From Amphibalanus amphitrite (Eukaryota > Arthropoda > Thecostraca > Balanomorpha > Balanidae), in assembly GCF_019059575.1 (NCBI RefSeq), contig NW_024882023.1, positions 310,001 through 374,000 of the forward strand: a stretch of DNA of 64,000 bases, given 5' to 3'. Below, in pieces: positions 31,088 to 43,000 of this stretch (positions are counted from its first letter, which is position 1; every line of letters starts with the position of its first letter). Below the pieces are notes generated by a model. The model did not search any database and was not told the DNA's origin. It was given only the letters and a program-made list of their open reading frames with translations. A program made the position numbers and the translations under genes.

Positions 31088-34000
31088 CTGGCGGGAGGGG
31101 CGAGCGGCGTCAGTCAGATATCGTAGCTCCTCAGGCCACCTTATCCCCAGATCAACTAACTCAGAACAGGAATGCTTATAGCCAGCCTGACCCACCACTC
31201 ACAAAACACTAGCCTCTGAACTACACAGTCACCTGGCCGTGACTCCCACCGGGGCCCGGTTCAAGTGTCTGCGGCCGCCGCGGTCATAAATGTGGGGCTT
31301 AGCTGGCGGCCAATCAGGCGAGAGCAGCATTCTGGGTATTACAACACACTTCTTGCGGCTCCCGCGGATGCTCGGGAGCGACCGCACGGAAACTTCGACA
31401 TAACCTGCGCGCGTGATCAAAACATTGGTCATTTCACTCTTTCTGTAGGCTGGCATGATCCCGTTTCGCAATCAAGTAATCAAATAGGTAACTAAAAACG
31501 GTTAGTACTCACGAAACGATTAAGTCGTAATAAAGCCATTACACAAAAAAGTTTGATCGGCATTTCGGTTAAAAACTGCGCCATTTTTGTCGACAGCCGC
31601 AGCCGCGAGGATGTTCAACCGAACCGAAATTAGGCTCCGCCTCCCGGCCGCGGCGGCCGCAGAGCGCTCGAACCGGGCCCTGATAAGCTCGCCCTGAACC
31701 CACTCATCCCTCGCCGGCATATTCTGCCCCAGTTCAGCCTCTCCCGCTGTCTCCCCGCTGCCTCCCACTCACCTCAACACGTCGGTGGTGGTGCTCGAGT
31801 CGAGCGGGTGCACCTTGACGTGGCACGGCTGCTGCAGCACGTCGCCGTCCGTGTTCTGCGTCTGACAGTGCAGGTGCAGCGCTGACTTGAGGAACACGGT
31901 CGTGTTGTGGCGCATGTGCGGCGCCGCCGACCAGAACCAGGCCGGCATCGGGCCCGTGCCGGCCGTCGACGGAAAGTAGCCGAGCGCCAGCGGCTGCTGT
32001 AGCACGGTGCCGAACTCCTCCTGCTCCTCGTCACCGCCGCCCTGCCAGCCACCGACGGGGAGGGTCACCAGAGGTCAGTGGGGTATACAGAGGGTTACCA
32101 GAGGTCAGTGGGGTATACAGAGGGTTACCAGAGGTCAGTGGGGGATACAGAGAGTCATAGTGTCACCAGAGAGGTCAGTGGGGTATACAGAGGGTTACCA
32201 GTGGTCAGTGGGGGATACAGAGGGTTACCAGAGGTCAGTGGGGGATACAGAGGGTTACCAGAGGTCAGTGGGGGATACAGAGGGTTACCAGAGGTCAGTG
32301 GAGGATACAGAGGGTCACCAGAGGTCAGTGGAGGATACAGAGGGTCACCAGAGGTTAGTGGGGGATACAGAGGGTCACAGTGTCGCCAGAGGTCAGTGGG
32401 GGATACAGAGAGTCATAGTGTCACCAGAGGTCAGTGGGGGATACAGAGGGTTACCAGAGGTCAGTGGGGGATACAGAGAGTCATAGTGTCACCAGAGAGG
32501 TCAGTGGGGTATACAGAGGGTTACCAGTGGTCAGTGGGGGATACAGAGGGTTACCAGAGGTCAGTGGGGGATACAGAGGGTTACCAGAGGTCAGTGGGGG
32601 ATACAGAGGGTTACCAGAGGTCAGTGGGGGATACAGAGGGTTACCAGAGGTCAGTGGGGTATACAGAGGGTTACCAGTGGTCAGTGGGGGATACAGAGAG
32701 TCATAGTGTCACCAGAGGTCAGTGGGGACAGAAGGTTACCAGAGGTCAGTGGGGGATACAGAGGGTTACCAGAGGTCAGTGGGGAATACAGAGGGTTACC
32801 AGAGGTCAGCGGGGGATACAGAGGGTCACCAGAGGTCAGAGGGGGATGCAGAGGGTCACAGGGCCATCAGAGGTTAGTGGGCCACTGGAGCGGTAAGCCG
32901 ACTTCACGCCGTGGCGATACAAATACATATGACCGAGTTACCGAGACATCGTGAGCATGAAGCAAAGAACTCTGAGAAAAACGCCATCATGACCAGCCGT
33001 TAGTTATCCACACTCCACAGGCCTCTGAAATGCAAACGTCATTGAAAATGGTAATACTAAAGTCGAGTGAGTAAAATGCAGCATCGAAAAATATCGGCTG
33101 TTGGTGGAGTCAGCGATTTCGATTCAAAGGCACGACAGGAAAACAGCAGGACGCTTTTAAAGCGAGACGGAAATTAACCACCTGGGTCAGAGAATCGTGT
33201 GAAGACTGAATGGATCAAAGAAGCACGCCAGTTTCAATTCGTGTTTCCAGGTAATATGTGAAGTAGTCAACCATTCGATATCGTGCACACTGGGATTTAC
33301 GGGAGCGTGACTGCAAGGTCATTTGCGTAACATTTGCCACTGCGGAAACGCAAGGCGCTGTCAGCCGCCTAGGTACTGAGTCAACCCGCTCTCCCAGGGG
33401 CTATAGCCACTCACCCTCTGGCTGCTGCCATATAGCCGGCTGTCCCCTAGCACCCCTACTCTCCCAGCACGTATTTCCTCTCCGGCCACTGCCGTGCAGC
33501 CGGCTGTCCCCTACTCTCCCAGCACCTATATCCTCTCCGGCTACTGCCGTGCAGCCAGCTGTCCCCTAGTCTCCGAGCAGCTATATCATCTCCGGCCGCT
33601 GTCGTACAGCCGGCTGTCCCTACTCTCCCAGCACCTATATCCTCGCTACTGCCGCGCAGCCGGCCGTCCCCTAGTCTCCCAGCGCCGCCGCCACCACTCA
33701 CCCTCTGTCCGCTGCCGTTGGAGAAGGGTCCCTGCTGGCGGCCCAGGCCCGGCTGGACGGGCGAGGCCGTCGGCCGGTCGTCCGTGGGGCTGCCCAGGTC
33801 GCCGCCGCCGAACGACTCGTCCCAGTCGAGGCCGTCGAACAACATGTTGTCGCTGATGTCGAGCTCGCCGTCCTCCTCGATGGCGCCGAGCAGGTCGTCG
33901 GGCGCGATCAGCTCGGCGCCCAGCGGGTTGATGTGCTCCTGCTGGAAGGCCGTCTGGGAGCACTGGGTGGTGGCCGACGTCGGGAACACCATCACGTGCG

Positions 34001-37000
34001 TGCAGGAGGCGTCGTGCGGCGTGCTGAGCGCGCCCGAGCCGGGCTTCTGGGCGCCGTCCTCCGGCGTGCACTGGTCGAACATGAGCCGGTGACTGGTATC
34101 CGGCTCCAGAGAGACCAGACACGCCGACAGGATGGTGGGCATCTCGGCCGCCGGCAGGTGCTGACAGTGGCGGCACATCTCGCGCAGCTGCTTCGAGAAG
34201 CGCGTCAGCGACTTGCGACTCAGCACCGAGCTCCAGCCTGTGAGATACACGGAGCGGCCGTCAACGCCGGTACAGAGACACAGACAGACATCGAAACCGG
34301 CTGCAGTGCTCGACCCATAACTTAATCGGGTTTATGTACATTGCCGCCACAAAGCTGCACGTAACCGCATTATATTACCGCACGTAAACAAAGATCTCCG
34401 ACAGAGAAATACCGACTGTTTCAGGCAATTTCCCGCTAAGAGAGCCTAGCTAACACCGGATAGGACCCAATATCTGAACCCATTCACCCCGGCCCGCCTG
34501 GCGATGCGTCTGCGCGACTCACTTTTGAGCTCTCCGTGTCCGATGCGTCCGAGCCGTCCGACCACCAGCCGCCAGGGGTGCACCGACTGCACCATGATCT
34601 GCAGCAGCCAGTCCATCAACTTCTGCAGGCCGATGCGGCGGGCGGAGATTTTGCGCCGCCGCAGCCGGTTCGGGATGTGGATGTTGATGGCGATCGTCTG
34701 TCGCATCTCGCCGCGCTCGTCGGTGCAGCTGGCCAGCAGCCAGCGCTGGTCCTCTGACAGGCAGTAGCTGCAGAACAGCGTGCTGGTGGTGTCGCGCGGC
34801 GAGTTGAGCACCTCGGCCTCCTTCTGCGCGTCCGGCAGCGGCGCCAGCATGAACGTCGGGTTGTACATCTGCAGCGTGGACACCTGGTCCTGCAGCAGAC
34901 GGCGGCGGCAGGGTCAGACTGGGGTCGGCCGCGGGAGGGGCCGGACGCCACCCCGCGGCCTCCGGGGATGGTGAGCTCGGGACCGGGCGACCAGGCTGCA
35001 CCAGACGGTCCGGATAACACTGCACTGCTAGTTTAAATGCAAATCCAGCACAAGTCATTAAGACCTTCATTTATGCTAGGGGCACCAGCAACATAATCAA
35101 TCTACGAGCTTAAAAATAAGTTACAAAAAAAATATAGTTGTAGCGTGCGGACACTAATAATCACACAAGTCCCACACCCCCAGACAAACCATACCGCACG
35201 TCACCAACAGACCCGCCGCTGCCGCACCTCTCTGCCTTTGAGGCGCTGCTCGGCGCAGGCGGTCGGGCCGAACCCAGTCAGCGAGTTGGCCGAACTGGTG
35301 CCGTTGAAGGTGCGCTTGCACTGCGAGTAGACGGTGAAGGCCAGGGAGCGGAGCCGCTCGCGCTGCTGCGCTTGGTCCAGGTCACGCCACAGCGACAGGA
35401 TGCTCTCCAGAGAGATCACCTGGCGGCGCCGCCGGAGGCAGTCAGTGACAGCGGACAGTCAGTACACCGAGCACGGTCAGCAACAACACGGAGAGTCAGC
35501 GGTCCTGGGACGGTCAGCCAACCGGGGACGGCCAGCAGCCCAGAAAGTGCATGGGACTGGACATGAGGGACGCGATTTAATCGCTGTTGCATGAGGAGAC
35601 ATAGGAGCATGGTTGACCAGTGGATGGGAATATGTAACATAACCGTCACCACGGCTTGTCATGGTTCACGGGGGCAGTGCCAGCTCCCACATAGTTCCTC
35701 CCCTTATCCTGTCCCGCTGCGCACCTGGAGTGTGATGTTTTTCTGCATGTTCTCCGGCAGCGTGGAGCGCATGTGCAGGTACGCGCGCAGCAGGGCCACG
35801 TTGATGAAGCGCTCGAAGGCGGAGAGCTGCGGTCCGTAGGTGAACGGGTCGATGAAGTAGACCACAATCTGGGGCAGCTCGGCGGACGCCGACGCGCTCG
35901 TGCCGCCCGGCGTCGGACCGTAGTTGACGCCGCCGCCGTCCACACCCAGCCGCGAGCCCTGCAGGTCGTCTGTGGGGGCGGCCGGGACGGGACCAGTCAG
36001 AGCGGCAGACAGGCGGGCGACGCTGAACGTGCGGCCGAACACAGACCAATGAAGGAAAGTAAAAATAAAGGGCAAAGCAAGACGCGTTTTTGCCCAGAAG
36101 CAGCGTCTCGCTATGTTCAATATTATGACTGACAATCCCAATAGCCCACATTAGCTACCACTTCGTGTAACGATTTGTAGTAAGATTCGTGCAGCTAAAA
36201 GAACAGCATTAAAGCCAGTATCCACGCCAACGAAACATGGGCAAAACCAGGCCATCCTTTTCGCTGCACCTTGAAACTAAAGGCTCTATCACGCAGACCG
36301 ACCACTCGGCTCATACGAACCAATGCCTATTAGTACACCAGCGCCGTGCCTTGTGCCGCGCGGCACCACTCACCGTCTCCCAGCCTGGGCGTGGCCGGCG
36401 CGTCCGGGGTGGCAGGAGGCGGCATCGGCGACGGTGCCGGCCGCTCGCGCTCGGCGCCGCGCTCCATCGACGTCTGCAGGTACGGGCCCACGTAGTGGCG
36501 GCAGTACTGCGGGCGGAGGGGCACAGTCAGCTGGAGCGCGGACAGCCAGCGCGGCAGACACGCAGGGTCAGCCGTGTGGCAGAGGCCCGACATCAGACTG
36601 AGACATTCCAGCAGAAGACTAGACAAACGCCGGGGGGCCAGAGTTAGGGCTGAGGGAAACAATGTGAATACGCTGCAATGCCACGAACTGTTCTAATCCG
36701 TCTCTCAGACCCTTTCAAAGCGCGCAGAAATGCCTTCTATTCCATCTAAATCTCGTTTACCTTGCAGGCTCTCTGTTACCACGTCCTGACATAAATTCAC
36801 CCAGCACACACCAGGGCATCGCCCTGTAGCTGTTGGGCCCCACCCCAGGCGTGCGCTCACCTGCGCGTAGAGTTTCAGTTTGGCGGCCACCTGCGACTCG
36901 CCCAGGTTGTTGAACCACTCGTCCACGTGCAGGTTGGCCAGCTTGGTGGCCGCGTTGCGGTTGATGCGTAGCACGCCCTCGGGACACGAGCTGCCGATGG

Positions 37001-40000
37001 GCACGTGCCGCCCCAGCTGGCACGAGTCGTACGTGCTGCTCAGTTCTCGGAAAAAGTTGCGCACGCGCGACACGATGAACTCGTTGTCTCCGGCCGGCGT
37101 GACGACCAGGTAGGCGACGTCGCGCGCGGCGGTGACCGGCTCCAGCAGCAGCTGGTCCCAGTGGCGCAGCGAGAACGGCGACGTCGACACCCACTCGCCC
37201 TCGTGTCCCACCAGTAGCGTGGGGATCGGCTGCGGCGTGCAGTGGTCGTCCGTGCCTGTCAGACAGGGGCACAGGTCAGCGGGGCGGGGGGAGAACGGCT
37301 CAGCGAGCGCAGGGTACGGGTCTCCGGGGCAAAACAGATCAGCAGGGGAGGGGAAGGCAGCGATCAGAGCGGTACCAGAGCGCGCACTGCAGTCAGAAGG
37401 TGTCTGTTTATGGAAGACGGATGCATCAACTGTGCAGAGGTTACAGAAGGTGAAAACTCAGAACCTACATACCACGACCAACAGAAAGCCTACAGAGAAC
37501 GATGAAGAGCTGTCGCACGTCGCAACAGAAGACGACGCATGTGGTGGTAGACACGGACATGTGCGGAACTGCTACAAACATAGTCTGCACTCTGCAGCAC
37601 TGGAGTCAAACACCACGCAATATTGATAAATAAAAGCGGTATGGCCGTAGTCCCGCAGGGTGACGCTCCAGCATCATGCTATAATGAAGCCACGCCAAAG
37701 AAGAATTGCTGACACTGGAAAGGTCAAAGGGACTTCCCCCATTTTCGAGACGTCATGAAACGCTTCCTTCATAATAAATACCGTAAAAATATCACACATG
37801 CGACCTTCATTATAAAGCTATCAAAAGAATATTTTGCGTTAGCGAGTTTGAGCCAATCATAAAAAAACTGTATGAAAATTAAGAGTAGAATACGATGTTT
37901 CGGAATATAAGCCAGGTTTAAGAAATAACCGTCAACGCAAGGCGAATAAAATGTGAAGTTTCAGTAAGCATCCGTAAAGTTCACAAAAAAAGGCATCCGC
38001 AAACACGATTCGAGAGAAGTCCCAGCGAACGGGAGGAGCCCGAAGCATGTCATCCGCACTAGCCCAGAAACCACAACAATGACCAACTAAAGCAGAGCAT
38101 TACCGAACTGATGAAACTGAACCCTGCACACTAACTTAGCTGCACGGAGAACAGGCACATTCAGCCCTCTATGATAATAATGTCAATGACGAACACTGCA
38201 GCTCTACATTTTTTTGTTTCATACAGTCCTTTGGCATTAGGAATATCCAACAATTACTGCCACCTCGCCGCTACGCGTCATCCGCCAATACATTTGTCAT
38301 GAATGCCGACACATGATCAGATGAGATGCGTGGCCGCCGTTAGGTTGTTAGGGAGCAAGTGATCCGGAAGACTTTATGGGTGACACCAACGTAGCGTGGA
38401 GTCGAGATAAAAGACGCTACGGCTCCCCACTGGACATGTTTGGCGACTGGGTCTCCTGACTGAGGACTCGCGACACCCACAAACAGCGGGCCTCGCCTTG
38501 GAGCAGTCTGTAGACTGAGCGGCGCGTAAATAAACAGCTGGCCGCGGCGGCCGGGCGCCAAACACACCGTCACACCGGCCGCGGCCGGAGGACCGCCACG
38601 AGGTGGCTGGCGCGGCACGGAACAAACGACAACTGAGGTGGCAATACGGGATCAACTCAAAGAAACGGCAGCCTGCCTTCCAGAAAATCAATGGATTACA
38701 ATAGTGCGCCCAAAAGCATAACACAAACAAGAATAAATAAACATTACGCGTCGCTGGTTACTATCGATATAATGAATCAATATACTACGGGAACCCTGTA
38801 CCCGCGTCAGAGTTATTCTAAGTATTTCAAGTTTTGACGATAAAGAAATGAGCTTATCCAGGCAGCAATTGGTTACGGGTGCCAGCTGACGACCATGCAG
38901 ACCGACCCCCCCCCCCCCCCCCCCCCCCCCGGCCAGCACCGTGAGCGTCTCGCCCCTGCGTCTCACCTTTTCCGGCGAGCCGGTGGAACTGTTTCCAGGT
39001 GAGCGGCCCGGACACGATGTAGGTCGAGTCCCAGAGCACCGTCTGCCGCTTCTTCTGGATGGCGTCCTGCAGGTGCGGCTGCAGGCTGCGCATCACGCGC
39101 ACAATGTCCTGGTTGCACAGCGGCCCGGCCGTGCGCAGGTTGGGCCACCGGTGCATCACGGCGCGCGGCTTGCTGTCGCCGCCGGCGGCGGTCGACTGGC
39201 CGGGCGGCGGCGGCGCGCCCGTGCCGCCGCGCAGCTTCTCCACCGCGCAGCGCACCACGTCCGACGCGTCCGAGTGCTCCAGGACACTGACGGCGGCCTC
39301 GGTGGCGGCGGCGGCGGCGGCCGCGCTCAGGTACTTGAAGGCGGTGCGGTGCACCAGGTTGGCCATGCTGGGCGAGGTGAGGCACTGCTCCTGGATGAGC
39401 TGCAGCAGCTCGGGCGGAACGGCGTCCACCAGCGGGTCGGGCTCGCAGCGCTCGCCGGGCCGCAGCGGCGCCAACAGCGCCGGCTTGCTGCGCTCGTACT
39501 GCACCTCGCGCCGCTCCCCAGTCAGTTCTACCTCGTCCTCGAGGAACAGGCCGCTGCGGTAGGCCAGCGCGCGATTCACCACAGCGCTATAGCCACACTT
39601 GCAGCTGATGGGCTCCTCAGAGTCCGCGTTTGTACTATCCGGAATATAGAGTCCTGCCTCCTTTCCGCGAATGTTCCCCACCCGGCTCGCGCCGGCGTTG
39701 CACACGCACATTGTACAGCTGTCAAAGTTGTGGTCGTGGAACAGGTTGAGCATCGAGTCCTCGAGCATGACGTTGACGAGCAGCGCCGACACCTCGGGCG
39801 CCTGCTGCGACAGCAGGCCGGCGGCGTCGACCGTGCCGGCGCGGCCCGCCAGCGCCGCCGGCCCCGAGGCGGGCGACTGCGGCTCGAACCCGCCGCCTCC
39901 CACCGAGTGCGGCCCGCCCACCGAGTGGGGGCCCATCGAGGCCGGCCCCACCGAGCCGGGGCCCGACTTGAGCGAGGCCGGGCCGCCGTCGTAGTGCGCG

Positions 40001-43000
40001 GCCGGCGAGAACGGCGACAGGCCGTGACGCGCCACCGACACGGGCGGGTGCGTCAGCATGCCCGTCTGCGCCATCTGGTTCATCGACTGCATCGGGCCCG
40101 GCGGCAGCGGCTGCGAGAGCGGCACGGCGCCCGGCGGCGGCGGCCTCCTGCGCACACGGACACGGGGCCGAGTCAGAGCACGGAGACGGAGACAGGCGGG
40201 CAGAGCGGTGTCAAGAGCACGGAGACGGTGCCGAGTCAGAGCACGGAGACGGAGACAGGGCGGGCAGAGCGGTGTCAGAGTGGGGACGGACACAGAGTGG
40301 GCAGAGCGACGTCAGAGTAAAGAGACGCACGGGGAGGGGCGGCCAGAGCGACGCTAGATTAGGGAGACGGCGCGGACGACGGGCGGACGGGGAGGCGTCA
40401 CAGTCCAGAGCTAGGACTCCCGGCGAGCTAAGGTGAGGCTACCCACAAAAACATCGAATATCCCCCCTCCCTCAGTCCCGCATTACCCTTCCACACTCAG
40501 TCTCCGTCACCCTGTCCCGCCCGGAGCCCGTCGCCAGGGAGAGGGCCAGCACTGACCCGGTGAGCGCCATCTTGTCGACGGGCGCCGGCTGGACGGGGCC
40601 GTACTGCCAGCTGGGCTTGTAGACGGCGTCCATGGGCAGGTTGACGGGCGACAGCTGCTGGCTGGGCAGGCTCTCCAGCGGCGCGTACTTGGGCGAGTTG
40701 ACGAAACTGTTGAGCGCCGCCGGCCGGAACACGTACGACATGTCCTGCACAGCGGCACAACGGCAGGTCAGAAGGTGAGCGGGAGGGCCGCGGGAGGGAC
40801 ACAGGGCGGAGCTGACAGGGGAGCGGCCTGCCGGACGGACACAGGGCACCTGGCCCCGGTCATGAGACGCCAGTAACGCAATGAAGGGAGTCACCTCAAA
40901 TGTATGTCTTCTGTCTAGGCACAGAAAAAGATCAACCTAGGCATATTTCATTAAAAATAATATTTTAAAAACACTTCAACATTCTGGATCGCAGCCTTGA
41001 AAGTAAAAAATCCAGCCTCGCTTCTCCTTCAGGTACGTTAAATTATCAGTAAGAATGCAGCGATAACTGATCTCAGTCTGTGAGGACAAGTGAACCGCCT
41101 TCTATCGTCAACAACCTGTCAGCTGTGTTTAAAATTGGCGCCACCCGGCCGGCGCGCGCCAGACGGCGGAGTCTGACAGGGCGGCAGCCTGGTGGCCAGG
41201 TGCTGCCGGCGCGCGCTCTGTTTACGCGGGCATCACAAGGGACTGAGCGGCGGGGAGGGGAGGGGGTGACTGTCACGCCATTCAGCACTGCTGTTTACCA
41301 CGCGCCGCTGTCAGAGTGACCTATTGAACTCCCCCAACACCGGGCTGGGCGGCGACTGCGTCTTGAAATACACAACATAGGAGCTACTGAACTCGGGGTG
41401 GCGAAATGATTATTATTTACGTTGTTAGTGAAATAAAATAATATTAAATATGATAGCCAACAAAGCAGGGAGAGTGCCAATAAGCTCTAGAGTTTCCAAG
41501 CGTTTTTTAGCGTTTGAATTATCAAAGAAAAACAAAAACGTTCATATTTTGAAGTAATCAGCTACCAGAGGTTTCAGGTGCAGCTCCACGGACAAATGGG
41601 CCGGGTCCCCAGTGCTCCACCCCACTCCCGCGTCACGTACCATCGGCTCCGGCGCCGGCGGCGGCGGCTGCCCGTCCTCCGTCCGCTCCATCTTGAAGAG
41701 CGCCAGCGCGGCCGGGTCGGCGTCGGCCGGCGCGCCCTCGTAGTGGCACACAGGCGACGCGCTCGGGTTGTGGTTGTGCTCGTGCGACGGCGGCGTCGGG
41801 TAGATTTTCGACAGCTCGATGCTGCTGAGCATGGCGGTGGCGGCCGGCAGCACCGTCTTGCCGTGCAGCTTGCCAGCGGCGGCGGCGGCCGCGTCCTCGG
41901 CGGTCACGGCGCCGTTGGGCTTGTTGGAGCCGGGCGGCGTGGGCACGGCCGGCTCCTCGGCGTCCCACTCGTGGTCGTCGAACATGTTCTCTAAGTCGGC
42001 CAGCTTGGGCTGCAGGCCCTGTGTGGTGAACAGGCTGTCGGTCTTGACCTTAGGCGCGCCGCCGCCCGCCGCCGCCGCCGACTCGTCCGCCTCCGACTTG
42101 AGTCCGTCCATGTGCACGGGCGCGTTGGGGTCGTCATCGAACTCGTACGGGTCGGCGGGCCGCTTGGTGCCGCGCGACAGCGGCAGTCCGTCAAGCTGCG
42201 GGCAGCCGAGGGACGGTGTCAAACAAACAGACAGTGCGAGCTTAGCCACAAACAACGACTCTTTCAGGCACCCACTTGTGGCGCCTCCCCTTTTACAGCC
42301 CTAACAACATTCGTCGGTGAATTGCTCGTCGCGTACCCAGTCATAAAAGATAAATAATGAATGACCTAGTTATGAATGAAACGAAAATCGGTCCGCGTAT
42401 GGACACGCTCCCATTCATACGATTCTAAATTCTTCACACGGTTTCATTCAAAGTCTTGTGTAGAGTGCTCGCCGGTAGAATCAAATATTTTCGCGATCTA
42501 TGGCAAATTCCCCTTCTGTTACCCAAGCGCAGTCGTCGGTGCGTTTATATGAACGCCTATACGACTATATGCCGGTAGAAAGAATACCCGGGAAGACTTT
42601 ACCGATAACATATAAAACTAATGCATGTAACACAGCCTGCTCCGCGGTGATAGTGATCACCGGTAACAGACGCCACGGCTGGCGCCACTGGTTACAATGC
42701 AGGCCGCGAGGTGTCCCCGGCTTCCCGCTATGCTAGCTGAACGTGCAAACACGTATCGACCGGCTCAACCGATGATGTAACGGAGGCGACCGTATGACGC
42801 CACGCGCCGCCAGGCTTACACGCTGCACACGTCATACGCTGCAAACATGACGTCACATCAGCCGCTCTGAACCAGCTACGCGCGGCGTAAAAATACCCCG
42901 ACACGGGCCGGCCGGCCGGCGGTCGAATCGTACCATTCCCGGAACGTTACCGAACAGTGCCGGCACTGGGGTGACGTACGGAGCCCGAGCCATCTGCGCC

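Noticed and set aside
32007..32954. Long plus-strand open frames with Gly/Tyr/Gln-rich repeats (up to 272 residues)
   Set aside because: They arise because the minisatellite unit is 30 bp and free of stops. The array is intronic in MED13, with no promoter, splice or family support.
38941..40320. A 459-residue plus-strand open frame
   Set aside because: Antisense of MED13 exon 10; composition is Arg/Ala/Gly-rich without domains.
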